From the NCBI GenBank assembly GCA_902766125.1, contig CACXCG010000021.1:124001-188000 (forward strand): DNA of 64,000 nt. Reading direction: 5' to 3'. The notes below the pieces were generated by a model. That model was not told the origin of the DNA. It was given only the letters and a program-made list of their open reading frames with translations, and searched no databases. This document shows, piece after piece, positions 17,193-24,987 of this stretch; position 1 is the first letter of the stretch; the number at the start of each line of letters is the position of its first letter. A program made the translations under genes and the position numbers. The DNA is from an uncultured Spirochaetaceae bacterium (lineage in GTDB: Bacteria > Spirochaetota > Spirochaetia > Treponematales > Treponemataceae).

Positions 17193-18485
17193 TTAGATAA
17201 CGGTTCCGTCGGGAATAACCGCAAACTTACGGATAACGATGATGCCGTCTGCACTGTAGAACAGTCCGTGATCGCCGTCTTCGTATTTTTTACCCGTAAC
17301 ATTGATACAGCAGTTGTTTCCGATGTGAGCGTTTTTATCGATAATTGCCTTACCGATTTTACAGCCTTTACCGATTCCGATATTGGGAATGCCTTTTGCC
17401 TTGTTTTCTGCAATCTGTTCTTCGTTTTCATAGAAGTCAGCACCCATCATGATAACACCGTTCAGATCGCAGCCTTCGTTGATGATAGAACGAACACCAA
17501 TGACAGAACGCTGAATGCGTGAATTGGTAATGACACAGCCCTCACTTGAGAGAGAAGAGGTCATATCAGCATTGTTGATTTTGCTTGGCGGCAGATTGCG
17601 CATATCGGTGTAGATCGGTTTGTTTTCGTCGTAGAAGTTAAAGCTTGGTACCGGGTTGGTAAGATCAAGTGTTGCTTCGTAGAATGAACGGATGGTACCA
17701 ATGTCTTCCCAGTAACCGTTGAAGATATAGCTGTTAACCTGCTTTTTACCCAGTGCCAGCGGGATAATTTCCTTACCAAAGTCTTTGTATTCGTTATCCA
17801 GCATTTCTTCCATTGTGTCTGCATTGAAGATGTAGATACCCATGGATGCAAGATATTCAAGTTCTTTGGGAAGATCACCGCGTGCCTGTGCAGGGATTTT
17901 CCATTCGTCGATGTTCATGTCTTTTGCAGGCTTTTCAAGGAATTCGGTAATGTGGTTTTCCTTGTCTACCTTCATAATGCCGAAACCAGATGCGTCGCTT
18001 CTGTTAACGGCTTTTGCTGCAATGGTAATGTCAGCGCCGCTTGCAATATGCTGGTTCATGAACTCTTTTAAGTCCATGCGGTACAGCTGGTCGCCTGAAA
18101 GAATAATGTAATGGGTTGGTTTCTGAACCTTGAAGTGAATGAAGTTTTTGCGGACTGCATCTGCAGTTCCTTCATACCAGCCTGAATGTTCCAGGGTCTG
18201 TTCTGCAGCAAGAATTTCTACGAAACCGCGGCTGAAGCGGTCAAAGTTATATGCATTGGTAATGTGCAGGTGCAGAGATGCTGAGTTAAACTGTGTCAAA
18301 AGGTAAATCTTTCTGTAACCGGAGTTGATGCAGTTAGAAATAGGAATATCAACAATTCTATATTTTCCGCCAAACGGAACTGCAGGTTTAGAGCGCTCTT
18401 TGGTAAGCGGGTACAGGCGTGTTCCTTTTCCTCCTCCCAGGATGATAGCCAGTACGCGTGGTTCCTCTGTTGTGTGTTTTGTCAT
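17193..18485 (-). CDS. glgC: glucose-1-phosphate adenylyltransferase (ADP-glucose pyrophosphorylase)
   Basis: This 430-residue enzyme makes ADP-glucose from ATP and glucose-1-phosphate, the committed step of glycogen synthesis. The nucleotide-binding signature ILGGGKGTRLYPLT begins near residue 16, followed by RSKPAVPFGG. Further landmarks are GTADAVRKN, ILSGDQLYRMD and the sugar-phosphate region EFLEKP. The C-terminal part is a left-handed beta helix with hexapeptide repeats (SVIGVRSIINEGC, GIGKGCKIGKAIIDKNAHIG). Length matches plant/cyanobacterial-like GlgC (430-440). AGAGGA precedes the ATG at 18485. Together with malQ and a sugar nucleotidyltransferase nearby it suggests glycogen storage. 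Confidence 0.94.
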   Translation of the reverse strand: MTKHTTEEPRVLAIILGGGKGTRLYPLTKERSKPAVPFGGKYRIVDIPISNCINSGYRKIYLLTQFNSASLHLHITNAYNFDRFSRGFVEILAAEQTLEHSGWYEGTADAVRKNFIHFKVQKPTHYIILSGDQLYRMDLKEFMNQHIASGADITIAAKAVNRSDASGFGIMKVDKENHITEFLEKPAKDMNIDEWKIPAQARGDLPKELEYLASMGIYIFNADTMEEMLDNEYKDFGKEIIPLALGKKQVNSYIFNGYWEDIGTIRSFYEATLDLTNPVPSFNFYDENKPIYTDMRNLPPSKINNADMTSSLSSEGCVITNSRIQRSVIGVRSIINEGCDLNGVIMMGADFYENEEQIAENKAKGIPNIGIGKGCKIGKAIIDKNAHIGNNCCINVTGKKYEDGDHGLFYSADGIIVIRKFAVIPDGTVI

Positions 18486-18562
18486 AGTATTAAATCCTCT
18501 GTTTATAGTACTTATTAAATTATAAGCCCAGTTGTGGATTTTTGCAAGTTTTTTTTTAGGGA

Positions 18563-19987
18563 TTATTTCTGATTCGGATCCAGATATTCTTCCTGCAGCA
18601 TGGCAAGATAATCTTTTTTAGGCATAGGCCGTGCATAGTAGAAACCCTGAGCAATGTCACAGCCCATGGTGCGCAGGAACTGAGCCTGTTCTTTTGTTTC
18701 AACGCCTTCTGCAACGGTTTTCATGTTCAGTTTCTTTGCCATGTTGATAACTGAGGTTATGATGACAGCCTCTTTGGTATTGGTTTCACCGTCTGACAAA
18801 AAGCCCTTGTCCAGTTTGATGACATCTGCGGGCATGTCTTTAAGCAGGTTGAGGGAAGAGAAACCTGAGCCAAAATCGTCAACAGAAATAGAAAAGCCTA
18901 CGCGCTTCATGTCATTCATGGCACGGATAAGACGCTTTTTGTTTTCAAACATAACTGTTTCGGTAAGTTCTACTTCAATATGGTTGGGAAGAATATTGTA
19001 CTTGGAAACAATGCGCTGCAGGTCACGGATAAGATTGGGATTCATCAGGTGTGTGCGTGACAGGTTGAACGAAATGGTAAGCGGCATGGGACAGGTTCCG
19101 TCGGGTGCAGCATGAGACCAGTCGTCAAGGAAGTGACAGACTTCTTCAAGAACCGAAATATCTATCTTCTGAATAAAACCGTTGTGTTCAAACAGTGGCA
19201 CAAAAGAGTCAGGAGTCATAAGTCCGCGGTCAGGTTTGTTCCATCGGATAAGTGCTTCGGCACCCATAATCTTTCCGTTTTCAAAATAGACCTTGGGCTG
19301 GAAGTATACTTCAAACTCTTTGTTTTCGATTGCCTTATCCATTGACAGCGTGATTTCTTTTTTTAGTTCATTTTCTTCGTCCATGGCTTTGGTGTATTCC
19401 ATGACGCGGTGAGTAAGTACGTTTTCTTTTCCGATCTTGCGTGCGATGTTTGCTTTGTCAACCATGTTGGTAAGATCACCGGACGGATCGTTTATGTAAT
19501 ACACGCTTGTGCTGAACGTAAGGTTATATCGGGTTGGCAGAAGATCCTGAATTATCTGCGGCATGGTAGTCATCAGGTACACACGCTCTTCTATGAGCGG
19601 AAGCAGCTGCGGGTTTCGGGTAAACAGAATGAATGTATCTGCGTAGTAGCGGCACAGAATTTCTCCGTCCTGCAGTTGAGAAGAAAAGTGATTTGCTATT
19701 TCCAGAAGCAGAAGGTTACCGCGTGAAAAACCGTAACTGTCATTGATAAAATTGAAGTTGTCAACGTTAAGCATGAGAAACATGAATTCATCAGGCTGAG
19801 CATTGCGTAAGATCTGACGGACATCATGTTTGAATTTTGCAAAAGTCGGTAAGCCGGTAATATCATCTAGCTCAATGCTGCGTACGCTTTTTTTCAAACT
19901 GTACAAGATGATAAGAGCAGCTAATGATGCGGCGGCAACACATGCAACAGCGATACAAACTGCAATTACCACGGCTGTATAATTCAT
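18563..19987 (-). CDS. GGDEF-EAL protein with degenerate GGDEF and intact-looking EAL phosphodiesterase
   Basis: The protein has 474 residues, one N-terminal membrane segment (about 5-30), a GGDEF domain (about 40-190) and an EAL domain (about 220-470). The GGDEF active loop reads RYYADTFIL near residue 112, so cyclase activity is unlikely. The EAL domain keeps the catalytic set: GAEALIRW near 245, the Asn in NLSRTHL, ELTETVMF, DDFGSGFSSL, IKLDKGF and AEGVETKEQ near 427. It should hydrolyse cyclic di-GMP at the membrane. I use the ATG at 19987, six bases behind AGGAA; a GTG six bases upstream overlaps that box. It is monocistronic. Confidence 0.9.
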   Translation of the reverse strand: MNYTAVVIAVCIAVACVAAASLAALIILYSLKKSVRSIELDDITGLPTFAKFKHDVRQILRNAQPDEFMFLMLNVDNFNFINDSYGFSRGNLLLLEIANHFSSQLQDGEILCRYYADTFILFTRNPQLLPLIEERVYLMTTMPQIIQDLLPTRYNLTFSTSVYYINDPSGDLTNMVDKANIARKIGKENVLTHRVMEYTKAMDEENELKKEITLSMDKAIENKEFEVYFQPKVYFENGKIMGAEALIRWNKPDRGLMTPDSFVPLFEHNGFIQKIDISVLEEVCHFLDDWSHAAPDGTCPMPLTISFNLSRTHLMNPNLIRDLQRIVSKYNILPNHIEVELTETVMFENKKRLIRAMNDMKRVGFSISVDDFGSGFSSLNLLKDMPADVIKLDKGFLSDGETNTKEAVIITSVINMAKKLNMKTVAEGVETKEQAQFLRTMGCDIAQGFYYARPMPKKDYLAMLQEEYLDPNQK

Positions 19988-20110
19988 TGACACTTCCTGA
20001 ATACTTTTTTCTCTCTGATACTGATTATATCATACTGTATCGGAAAAGGCAAAGAAAAAAAAACAGGTAAACCGACGGTATACCTTAAATCTCCAATATG
20101 TAAAAACTGC

Positions 20111-20137
20111 TAACATCACAATTTTAAATGCCGATAA
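20111..20137 (+). promoter_or_regulatory. candidate sigma-28 (FliA) promoter for flgF-flgG
   Basis: TAACATCA (20111-20118), 11-base spacer, then a perfect GCCGATAA (20130-20137), the FliA -10 consensus. The -35 matches three of the four core bases TAAA. It lies 39 bases before flgF, whose ATG has AAGAGG upstream. Confidence 0.55.
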
Positions 20138-20176
20138 TACTTGTAAGGATTAGATTATTTCAACAAGAGGTACTGG

Positions 20177-20977
20177 ATGATTCGAGGATGGTACATTGGT
20201 GCAAGCGGCATGAATGCAGAACAGAACAGACTGGATGCAATTGCCAACAACCTTGCAAACGTGGACACTACCGGTTACAAACGCGATGTTTCGGTAAGTA
20301 AGAATTTCAGTCAGCTGCTGTTACGGCGCACACAGTCAGACGGAATCATAACGACTTCACTGGGGTCGTATGATGTTGCTCCGATTGTGGGAACAATTGA
20401 TCTGGGTGTTGAAACAAATGAACTGTACACTGATTTTGAGCAGGGGTCGTTCAAGGTTACCGACACAAAGACGGACATGGCACTGGCAAGCGAAGGATTT
20501 TTTGTCGTACAGACTCCCGACGGTGAGCGCTTTACGCGTAACGGAAGTTTTGTGTTAGGCAAAGAGGGTATCCTTATGACAAAAGACGGATATCCGGTGC
20601 TGGGTGAAAACGGACCTATTGCACTTGCCGATGACAAATTTTATGTCAACGAAGACGGAATGATTTATACTCAGGACGAAAATGTTCTGGTAGACCGCTT
20701 CAAGATTGTGCGCTTTGACAACGAGCGTTACTTAAAGAAGCAGGGCGAATCAATGTGGAATTCCAATCAGTATTCAGGTGACTATCACATTGCTGAAGGC
20801 GATGAACGTCCCCGTATGGTTCAGGGCTACATTGAAACCAGTAACGTGAACGTCGTTAACGAAATGGTTCGCATGATAGAAGTTAACCGTGCGTATGAAG
20901 CAAACCAGAAGTCAGTTCAGAGTCAGGACTCCATGATGGACACACTCTGGAACCGCGTGGCTCAGGTTAACATCTAG
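20177..20977 (+). CDS. flgF: flagellar rod protein FlgF (FlhO)
   Basis: The 266-residue protein is a proximal rod component of the periplasmic flagellum. It has the rod-family N-terminus GASGMNAEQNRLDAIANNLANV and the C-terminal helix VNVVNEMVRMIEVNRAYEANQK. The central region contains FEQGSFKVTDTKTDMAL and FFVVQTPDGERFTRNG, typical of FlgF/FlgG. It is paired with flgG 12 bases downstream, the usual flhO-flhP arrangement in spirochaetes and Bacillus. Its promoter resembles a sigma-28 promoter. Confidence 0.92.
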   Translation: MIRGWYIGASGMNAEQNRLDAIANNLANVDTTGYKRDVSVSKNFSQLLLRRTQSDGIITTSLGSYDVAPIVGTIDLGVETNELYTDFEQGSFKVTDTKTDMALASEGFFVVQTPDGERFTRNGSFVLGKEGILMTKDGYPVLGENGPIALADDKFYVNEDGMIYTQDENVLVDRFKIVRFDNERYLKKQGESMWNSNQYSGDYHIAEGDERPRMVQGYIETSNVNVVNEMVRMIEVNRAYEANQKSVQSQDSMMDTLWNRVAQVNI

Positions 20978-20989
20978 TAGGGGGAACAA

Positions 20990-21784
20990 ATGGTAAGAAG
21001 TTTATGGACTGCAGCAACCGGCATGAACGGTCAGCAGGCAAATATAGATACAATTTCTAACAACCTGTCTAACGTAAATACGACAGGCTACAAACAGCAC
21101 CGTGTAGAATTTGAAGACCTTCTGTATCAGAATGTTAAACTTGCAGGAACACCCGCAACCGAAGAAACGGTTACTCCTGTCGGAATACAGATGGGTACCG
21201 GTGTTAAAGTCGGTGCAACACAGCGCATTATGACACAGGGGTCGCTCCAGGCAACCGGTGTTGATACTGATATTGCTATTGTTGGTGACGGATTTTTTCG
21301 CGTGCAGCAGTATGACGGAAGCTGGGCATATACCCGTGACGGTTCATTCAAGGTTGACTCAAATGGTCAGCTGGTAAATTCAAACGGACTTCGCGTAGTT
21401 CCCGAAATTATCCTTCCTGAAGGATATCAGCTTTCAACACTCAATGTTACTGATACCGGACGTGTTTCGGTAAAAGTTAACGGTGGAACAGAACCTGTTG
21501 AAGTAGGTCAGCTTGAACTGTACCGCTTCCCGAATGCAGTTGGTCTTGAAAACAACGGAGACAACCTGTACAAGGTAACAAACGCTTCCGGAGATCCTAT
21601 TGCATCTCGTCCCGGATTTGAAGGAATGGGAACAACAAAGCATCGCTTCCTTGAAATGAGCAATGTTTCAGTTGTTAACGAAATGGTTCAGATGATTGTT
21701 GCTCAGCGTGCCTACGAGTTTAACTCAAAGACAATTCAGACCAGCGACAATATGCTTAGTACTGCAGTAAGCCTTAAGCGCTGA
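20990..21784 (+). CDS. flgG: flagellar distal rod protein FlgG (FlhP)
   Basis: The 264-residue protein builds the distal rod. It starts with MVRSLWTAATGMNGQQANID and has the NNLSNVNTTGYK motif. FlgG landmarks follow: MTQGSLQATGVDTDIAIVGDGFF and the C-terminal LEMSNVSVVNEMVQMIVAQRAYEFNSK. Length equals E. coli FlgG (260). AGGGGGA lies before the ATG. It is cotranscribed with flgF; a terminator follows, then flgJ. Confidence 0.94.
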   Translation: MVRSLWTAATGMNGQQANIDTISNNLSNVNTTGYKQHRVEFEDLLYQNVKLAGTPATEETVTPVGIQMGTGVKVGATQRIMTQGSLQATGVDTDIAIVGDGFFRVQQYDGSWAYTRDGSFKVDSNGQLVNSNGLRVVPEIILPEGYQLSTLNVTDTGRVSVKVNGGTEPVEVGQLELYRFPNAVGLENNGDNLYKVTNASGDPIASRPGFEGMGTTKHRFLEMSNVSVVNEMVQMIVAQRAYEFNSKTIQTSDNMLSTAVSLKR

Positions 21785-21851
21785 CACAGTCTTTAATTTG
21801 TATCCTCAGTTTTAGGTCGTCCGCCTTGAACTGTTCATAATCTACTCCTTG

Positions 21852-21890
21852 CATGCCTTGTGAATGTTATTCGCAGGGCATGTTTTTTTT
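21852..21890 (+). terminator. intrinsic terminator after flgG
   Basis: CATGCC...GGCATG form a 14-base stem with two G-T pairs around a three-base loop, followed by eight T residues (21883-21890). Confidence 0.82.
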
Positions 21891-21939
21891 GTCTTATACT
21901 GAACTTGTGTTTTTCCGATACTGTAAGCAGGAGTATTTT

Positions 21940-22461
21940 ATGAAAATTAACGGAATCCAGACATCCGGCGGAATTGGTGCAATTACCGGTGGTTCGGCTT
22001 CTTTAACGGGAGCACAGCTGGGCAGGGACAGCTCAGACTTTGAATCGCTGGTTAACAGTCTGACCGGAGTTTCATCATCACAGATCAACACAAACCATCA
22101 CCTGAACGGCGATTACACTCAGGGCTTTCACGGTACCTACACCCGCGAAGAAGATAAAACTGCACTTCCTCAGGGAGCGGCTGCAAATGCTTCTAACGGT
22201 AAGGGAAAAACACCGGTCATTGACCGTACCAGCGAATTGTACGAGCAGTCAATGGAACTGGAAAACTACTTGGTAAAGACAATGCTTTCTTCCATGCGTT
22301 CGTCTCTGGGAAACAACGGTTTCTGGGGCGGAGAAAAAAGCTATGCTCAGACTATGTACGAAGACATGCTGTACGATAACTATTCAGAAGAACTTACCAA
22401 AACAGCAGGCTTTGGCTTAGCAGATCAGATTTACATAGAACTTTCCGGACAGCGCGGATAA
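21940..22461 (+). CDS. flgJ: flagellar rod-binding protein, FlgJ N-terminal type
   Basis: The 173-residue protein matches the rod-binding half of FlgJ without a muramidase domain. The landmarks are ELYEQSMELENYLVKTMLSSM, then YAQTMYEDMLYDNYSEELTK and GFGLADQIYIEL. It probably helps cap or scaffold the rod. I chose the ATG at 21940, nine bases behind CAGGAG; a longer frame from 21853 would begin inside the preceding terminator. The absent muramidase domain is normal for spirochaetes. It lies behind flgF-flgG but beyond the terminator, so it needs readthrough or its own promoter. Confidence 0.88.
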   Translation: MKINGIQTSGGIGAITGGSASLTGAQLGRDSSDFESLVNSLTGVSSSQINTNHHLNGDYTQGFHGTYTREEDKTALPQGAAANASNGKGKTPVIDRTSELYEQSMELENYLVKTMLSSMRSSLGNNGFWGGEKSYAQTMYEDMLYDNYSEELTKTAGFGLADQIYIELSGQRG

Positions 22462-22482
22462 GCTGACGGTCTGTCCTTCTAC

Positions 22483-22511
22483 TGTACTTTTTGATGCGTA
22501 TGTGCTATTCT
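22483..22511 (+). promoter_or_regulatory. candidate leaderless promoter of murC
   Basis: TATTCT (22506-22511), preceded by GC, starts 13 bases before the murC ATG. A matching -35 at 22483-22488 (TGTACT) is weak. No ribosome binding site is seen before the ATG. Confidence 0.4.
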
Positions 22512-22518
22512 GTTTTAC

Positions 22519-23994
22519 ATGAGTTCATACGATAGAGTACATTTTGTAGGCATAAAGGGAACCGGTATGGCGGCTCTTGCAGAGATTCTGTCCGATCACG
22601 GTTCCCGCATTACCGGAAGCGATGTAAGCGAACATTTTTATACTGATGAAATTCTTGACCGTCTGGGAATTAAAGCGCTTCCTTTCAGTGAACAGAACAT
22701 CACCGACGACATTCAGACGGTAATCTATTCAAGTGCATATTCTCCCGAAACAAATCCTGACCTTGCACAGGCAAAGAAAAAAGGCATTCCGCTTAAACTG
22801 TACAGCGAAGCATTAGGTGAACTGTCTCAGAAAATGTACAGCGCAGGTGTATGCGGTGTTCACGGAAAAACAACTACCACCGGTCTTGCGGGAACACTTT
22901 TAAAAGGCGTTAACCTTCCGTCACAGGCACTTGCAGGTTCTATCATTGCGTCTTTTGGAAACACCTGTACCATGACCTCTGACTCGTTTGCAGAAAGTCA
23001 GAAAAAATATTTTGTTGCAGAGACCTGTGAATATCAGCGTCACTTTCTTGCATTCCATCCTCAGAAAATCATTTTGACTTCCGTTGAAAGTGATCATCAG
23101 GATTATTATCCTAAGTATTCTGATATACGAAAAGCATTTGTTGAATACATCTGTCGTCTGCCTCAGCGCGGACAGCTTATCTTCTGTGCTGATGATGCAG
23201 GTGCGGTTGAAACTGCGGGTCTTGCTAAACAGGTGCGTCCGGACCTTCATCTGCTTGCATACGGTGAACATACTCCCGGTAAGTATCATCTTACGTTTGG
23301 CGAGGTAAGCGGCGGCATGCAGTTCTTTACCGTCGGTCAACTGGGAAAGTTTGCACTCTGTGTTCCCGGAAAACACATGGTTCGGAATGCGGTTGCTGCA
23401 ATTGCACTCTGCTGTGAAATGCTGATTTCTGATGGAAAAAATCCTCAGGATTACATTACACGGATGCGGGAATCTCTTTTGTCATTTACCGGCGGAAAAA
23501 GAAGATCTGAAATTACGGGAAAGGCAAAGACTGCTTCAGGACAGGATGTTATTTTCATTGACGATTACGGACATCATCCGACTGCAATCAGAACAACGCT
23601 TGCCGGTTACCGGAGTTTCTACAGGGGAAGAAAAATCATTGTTGACTTTATGAGCCATACGTACAGCCGTACCGCAGCACTGCTTGGTGAGTTTTCAGAA
23701 AGTTTTGGCGATGCAGATGAAGTTATCATCAATAAGATTTATGCCAGTGCACGTGAAAAGCAGGGAAAGATAAAAGTGTCCGGAGAAATGCTTGCAGAAC
23801 ATACGGCATATCATCATCAGCATGTGACCTACTGCGCTGAATTTGATGCGGCTTCACAGAAGATTCTGCAGCTGTTGTCTCTGCCTTCCGGAGACGAATA
23901 TCCCGACGGTTATCTTGTGGTTACCATGGGTGCCGGTGACAACTGGAAAGTAGGCGAGCAGGTTCAGCAAAAACTTGCATGTTGTAACGTTTAG
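22519..23994 (+). CDS. murC: UDP-N-acetylmuramate--L-alanine ligase MurC (Mur ligase)
   Basis: MurC attaches L-alanine to UDP-MurNAc with ATP, the first peptide step of peptidoglycan synthesis. The 491-residue protein has the N-terminal UDP-binding loop VHFVGIKGTGMAALAEIL, the ATP loop GVHGKTTTTG near residue 113, and the C-terminal FIDDYGHHPTAIRTTL region, which is MurC-like. The C-terminal arginine-finger area reads DFMSHTYSRTAAL, slightly different from the usual pattern. Mpl (murein peptide ligase) is the main alternative; single-copy MurC seems more likely. It is preceded by a probable leaderless promoter. Confidence 0.87.
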   Translation: MSSYDRVHFVGIKGTGMAALAEILSDHGSRITGSDVSEHFYTDEILDRLGIKALPFSEQNITDDIQTVIYSSAYSPETNPDLAQAKKKGIPLKLYSEALGELSQKMYSAGVCGVHGKTTTTGLAGTLLKGVNLPSQALAGSIIASFGNTCTMTSDSFAESQKKYFVAETCEYQRHFLAFHPQKIILTSVESDHQDYYPKYSDIRKAFVEYICRLPQRGQLIFCADDAGAVETAGLAKQVRPDLHLLAYGEHTPGKYHLTFGEVSGGMQFFTVGQLGKFALCVPGKHMVRNAVAAIALCCEMLISDGKNPQDYITRMRESLLSFTGGKRRSEITGKAKTASGQDVIFIDDYGHHPTAIRTTLAGYRSFYRGRKIIVDFMSHTYSRTAALLGEFSESFGDADEVIINKIYASAREKQGKIKVSGEMLAEHTAYHHQHVTYCAEFDAASQKILQLLSLPSGDEYPDGYLVVTMGAGDNWKVGEQVQQKLACCNV

Positions 23995-24002
23995 AATATG
24001 AT

Positions 24003-24040
24003 GCGACACGAAAATTACCTCCATGTAATTTTCCTGTCGC
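24003..24040 (+). promoter_or_regulatory. long perfect hairpin in the murC-yicC spacer
   Basis: GCGACA pairs with TGTCGC and GAAAATTAC with GTAATTTTC, separated by one C-C mismatch, with the six-base loop CTCCAT. No T-run follows. It ends 11 bases before the yicC ATG, next to the ribosome binding site, so it may control mRNA processing or translation. Confidence 0.6.
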
Positions 24041-24051
24041 TTGAGGTGTAT

Positions 24052-24921
24052 ATGAATTCGATGACTGGTTACAGTTACAAAGAAGTTGTGGTGGACGGGA
24101 CTCAGGTTTCGGTTGAAATAAAATCTGTTAACAGCAGGTTCCTGGATCTGTCGGTTTCGTTGCCTCCGTTTCTTAATCCCCTTGAACAGCGTATACGACA
24201 GACGGTTTCAGACCGCATTGTGCGCGGTAAGGTTGACCTGAGCATACGGATTCGTGACAGTGAATCAAATGCGAAAGTTACGGTTGACACACAGGCAGCC
24301 CTTGCGTACCGTGATGCAATTACACAGCTTGCTTCTGCACTGGGAAAAAACAGTGATGACATTCCGCTTTCTCTTATCATTCAGCAGGAAGGAGTGCTTT
24401 CTGTTACTCATGAATACGATGCTGAACAGTACTGGCAGAAAATCAGCGGCGTTTTTGCTGATGTCCTGAATGCGTTTTGTGCCGACCGTGAACGCGAAGG
24501 AAAAAATCTTCAGAAGGATCTGCTTTCAAAACTGGATACGCTTGATGCATGTGCACGGTTTTTCAAAGAATGGCAGCCTCAGATGGAAGCAAAGTTCCGC
24601 GAAACAATCACTAAAAAATTCAATGAACTGCTTGGCGAACAGGTTGATCAGAACCGTATCATGACCGAAACTGCTGCAATGCTTGTTAAGTACACTATTA
24701 ATGAAGAAATTATCCGTCTGCACAGTCATCTTGCTGCAATGCGTTCTGAAATTGAAACAAATCCCGTACCCGGTAAGAAACTGGACTTTATCTGTCAGGA
24801 AGCAAACCGAGAAATCAATACGATAGGAAGCAAAAATCAGTTTACGGAAGTAGGTGCAATGGTTATTACTGCAAAAGATGCACTTGAAAATATCCGTGAG
24901 CAGGCAAAGAATGTCGAATGA
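24052..24921 (+). CDS. yicC: YicC/YloC family endoribonuclease
   Basis: The 289-residue product starts with the family hallmark MNSMTGYSYKEV and continues with SVEIKSVNSRFLDLSVSLP. The C-terminal DUF1732 region has LDFICQEANREINTIGSKN. YicC/YloC proteins are hexameric endoribonucleases acting on structured RNA. I placed the start at the ATG at 24052 behind GAGGTG; the frame to 23998 includes the upstream hairpin. It lies 57 bases behind murC and is probably in the same transcript. Confidence 0.9.
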   Translation: MNSMTGYSYKEVVVDGTQVSVEIKSVNSRFLDLSVSLPPFLNPLEQRIRQTVSDRIVRGKVDLSIRIRDSESNAKVTVDTQAALAYRDAITQLASALGKNSDDIPLSLIIQQEGVLSVTHEYDAEQYWQKISGVFADVLNAFCADREREGKNLQKDLLSKLDTLDACARFFKEWQPQMEAKFRETITKKFNELLGEQVDQNRIMTETAAMLVKYTINEEIIRLHSHLAAMRSEIETNPVPGKKLDFICQEANREINTIGSKNQFTEVGAMVITAKDALENIREQAKNVE

Positions 24922-24928
24922 GATATGC

Positions 24929-24957
24929 TTTACAAACAAAATCCTTTTATATAGAAT
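24929..24957 (+). promoter_or_regulatory. sigma-70 type promoter of malQ
   Basis: TTTACA (24929-24934), 17-base spacer, TAGAAT (24952-24957). The leader of about 24 bases carries AAGAGG before the malQ ATG. Confidence 0.5.
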
Positions 24958-24987
24958 AAATAAACGTTTTCAATCAAGAGGTTTTTT

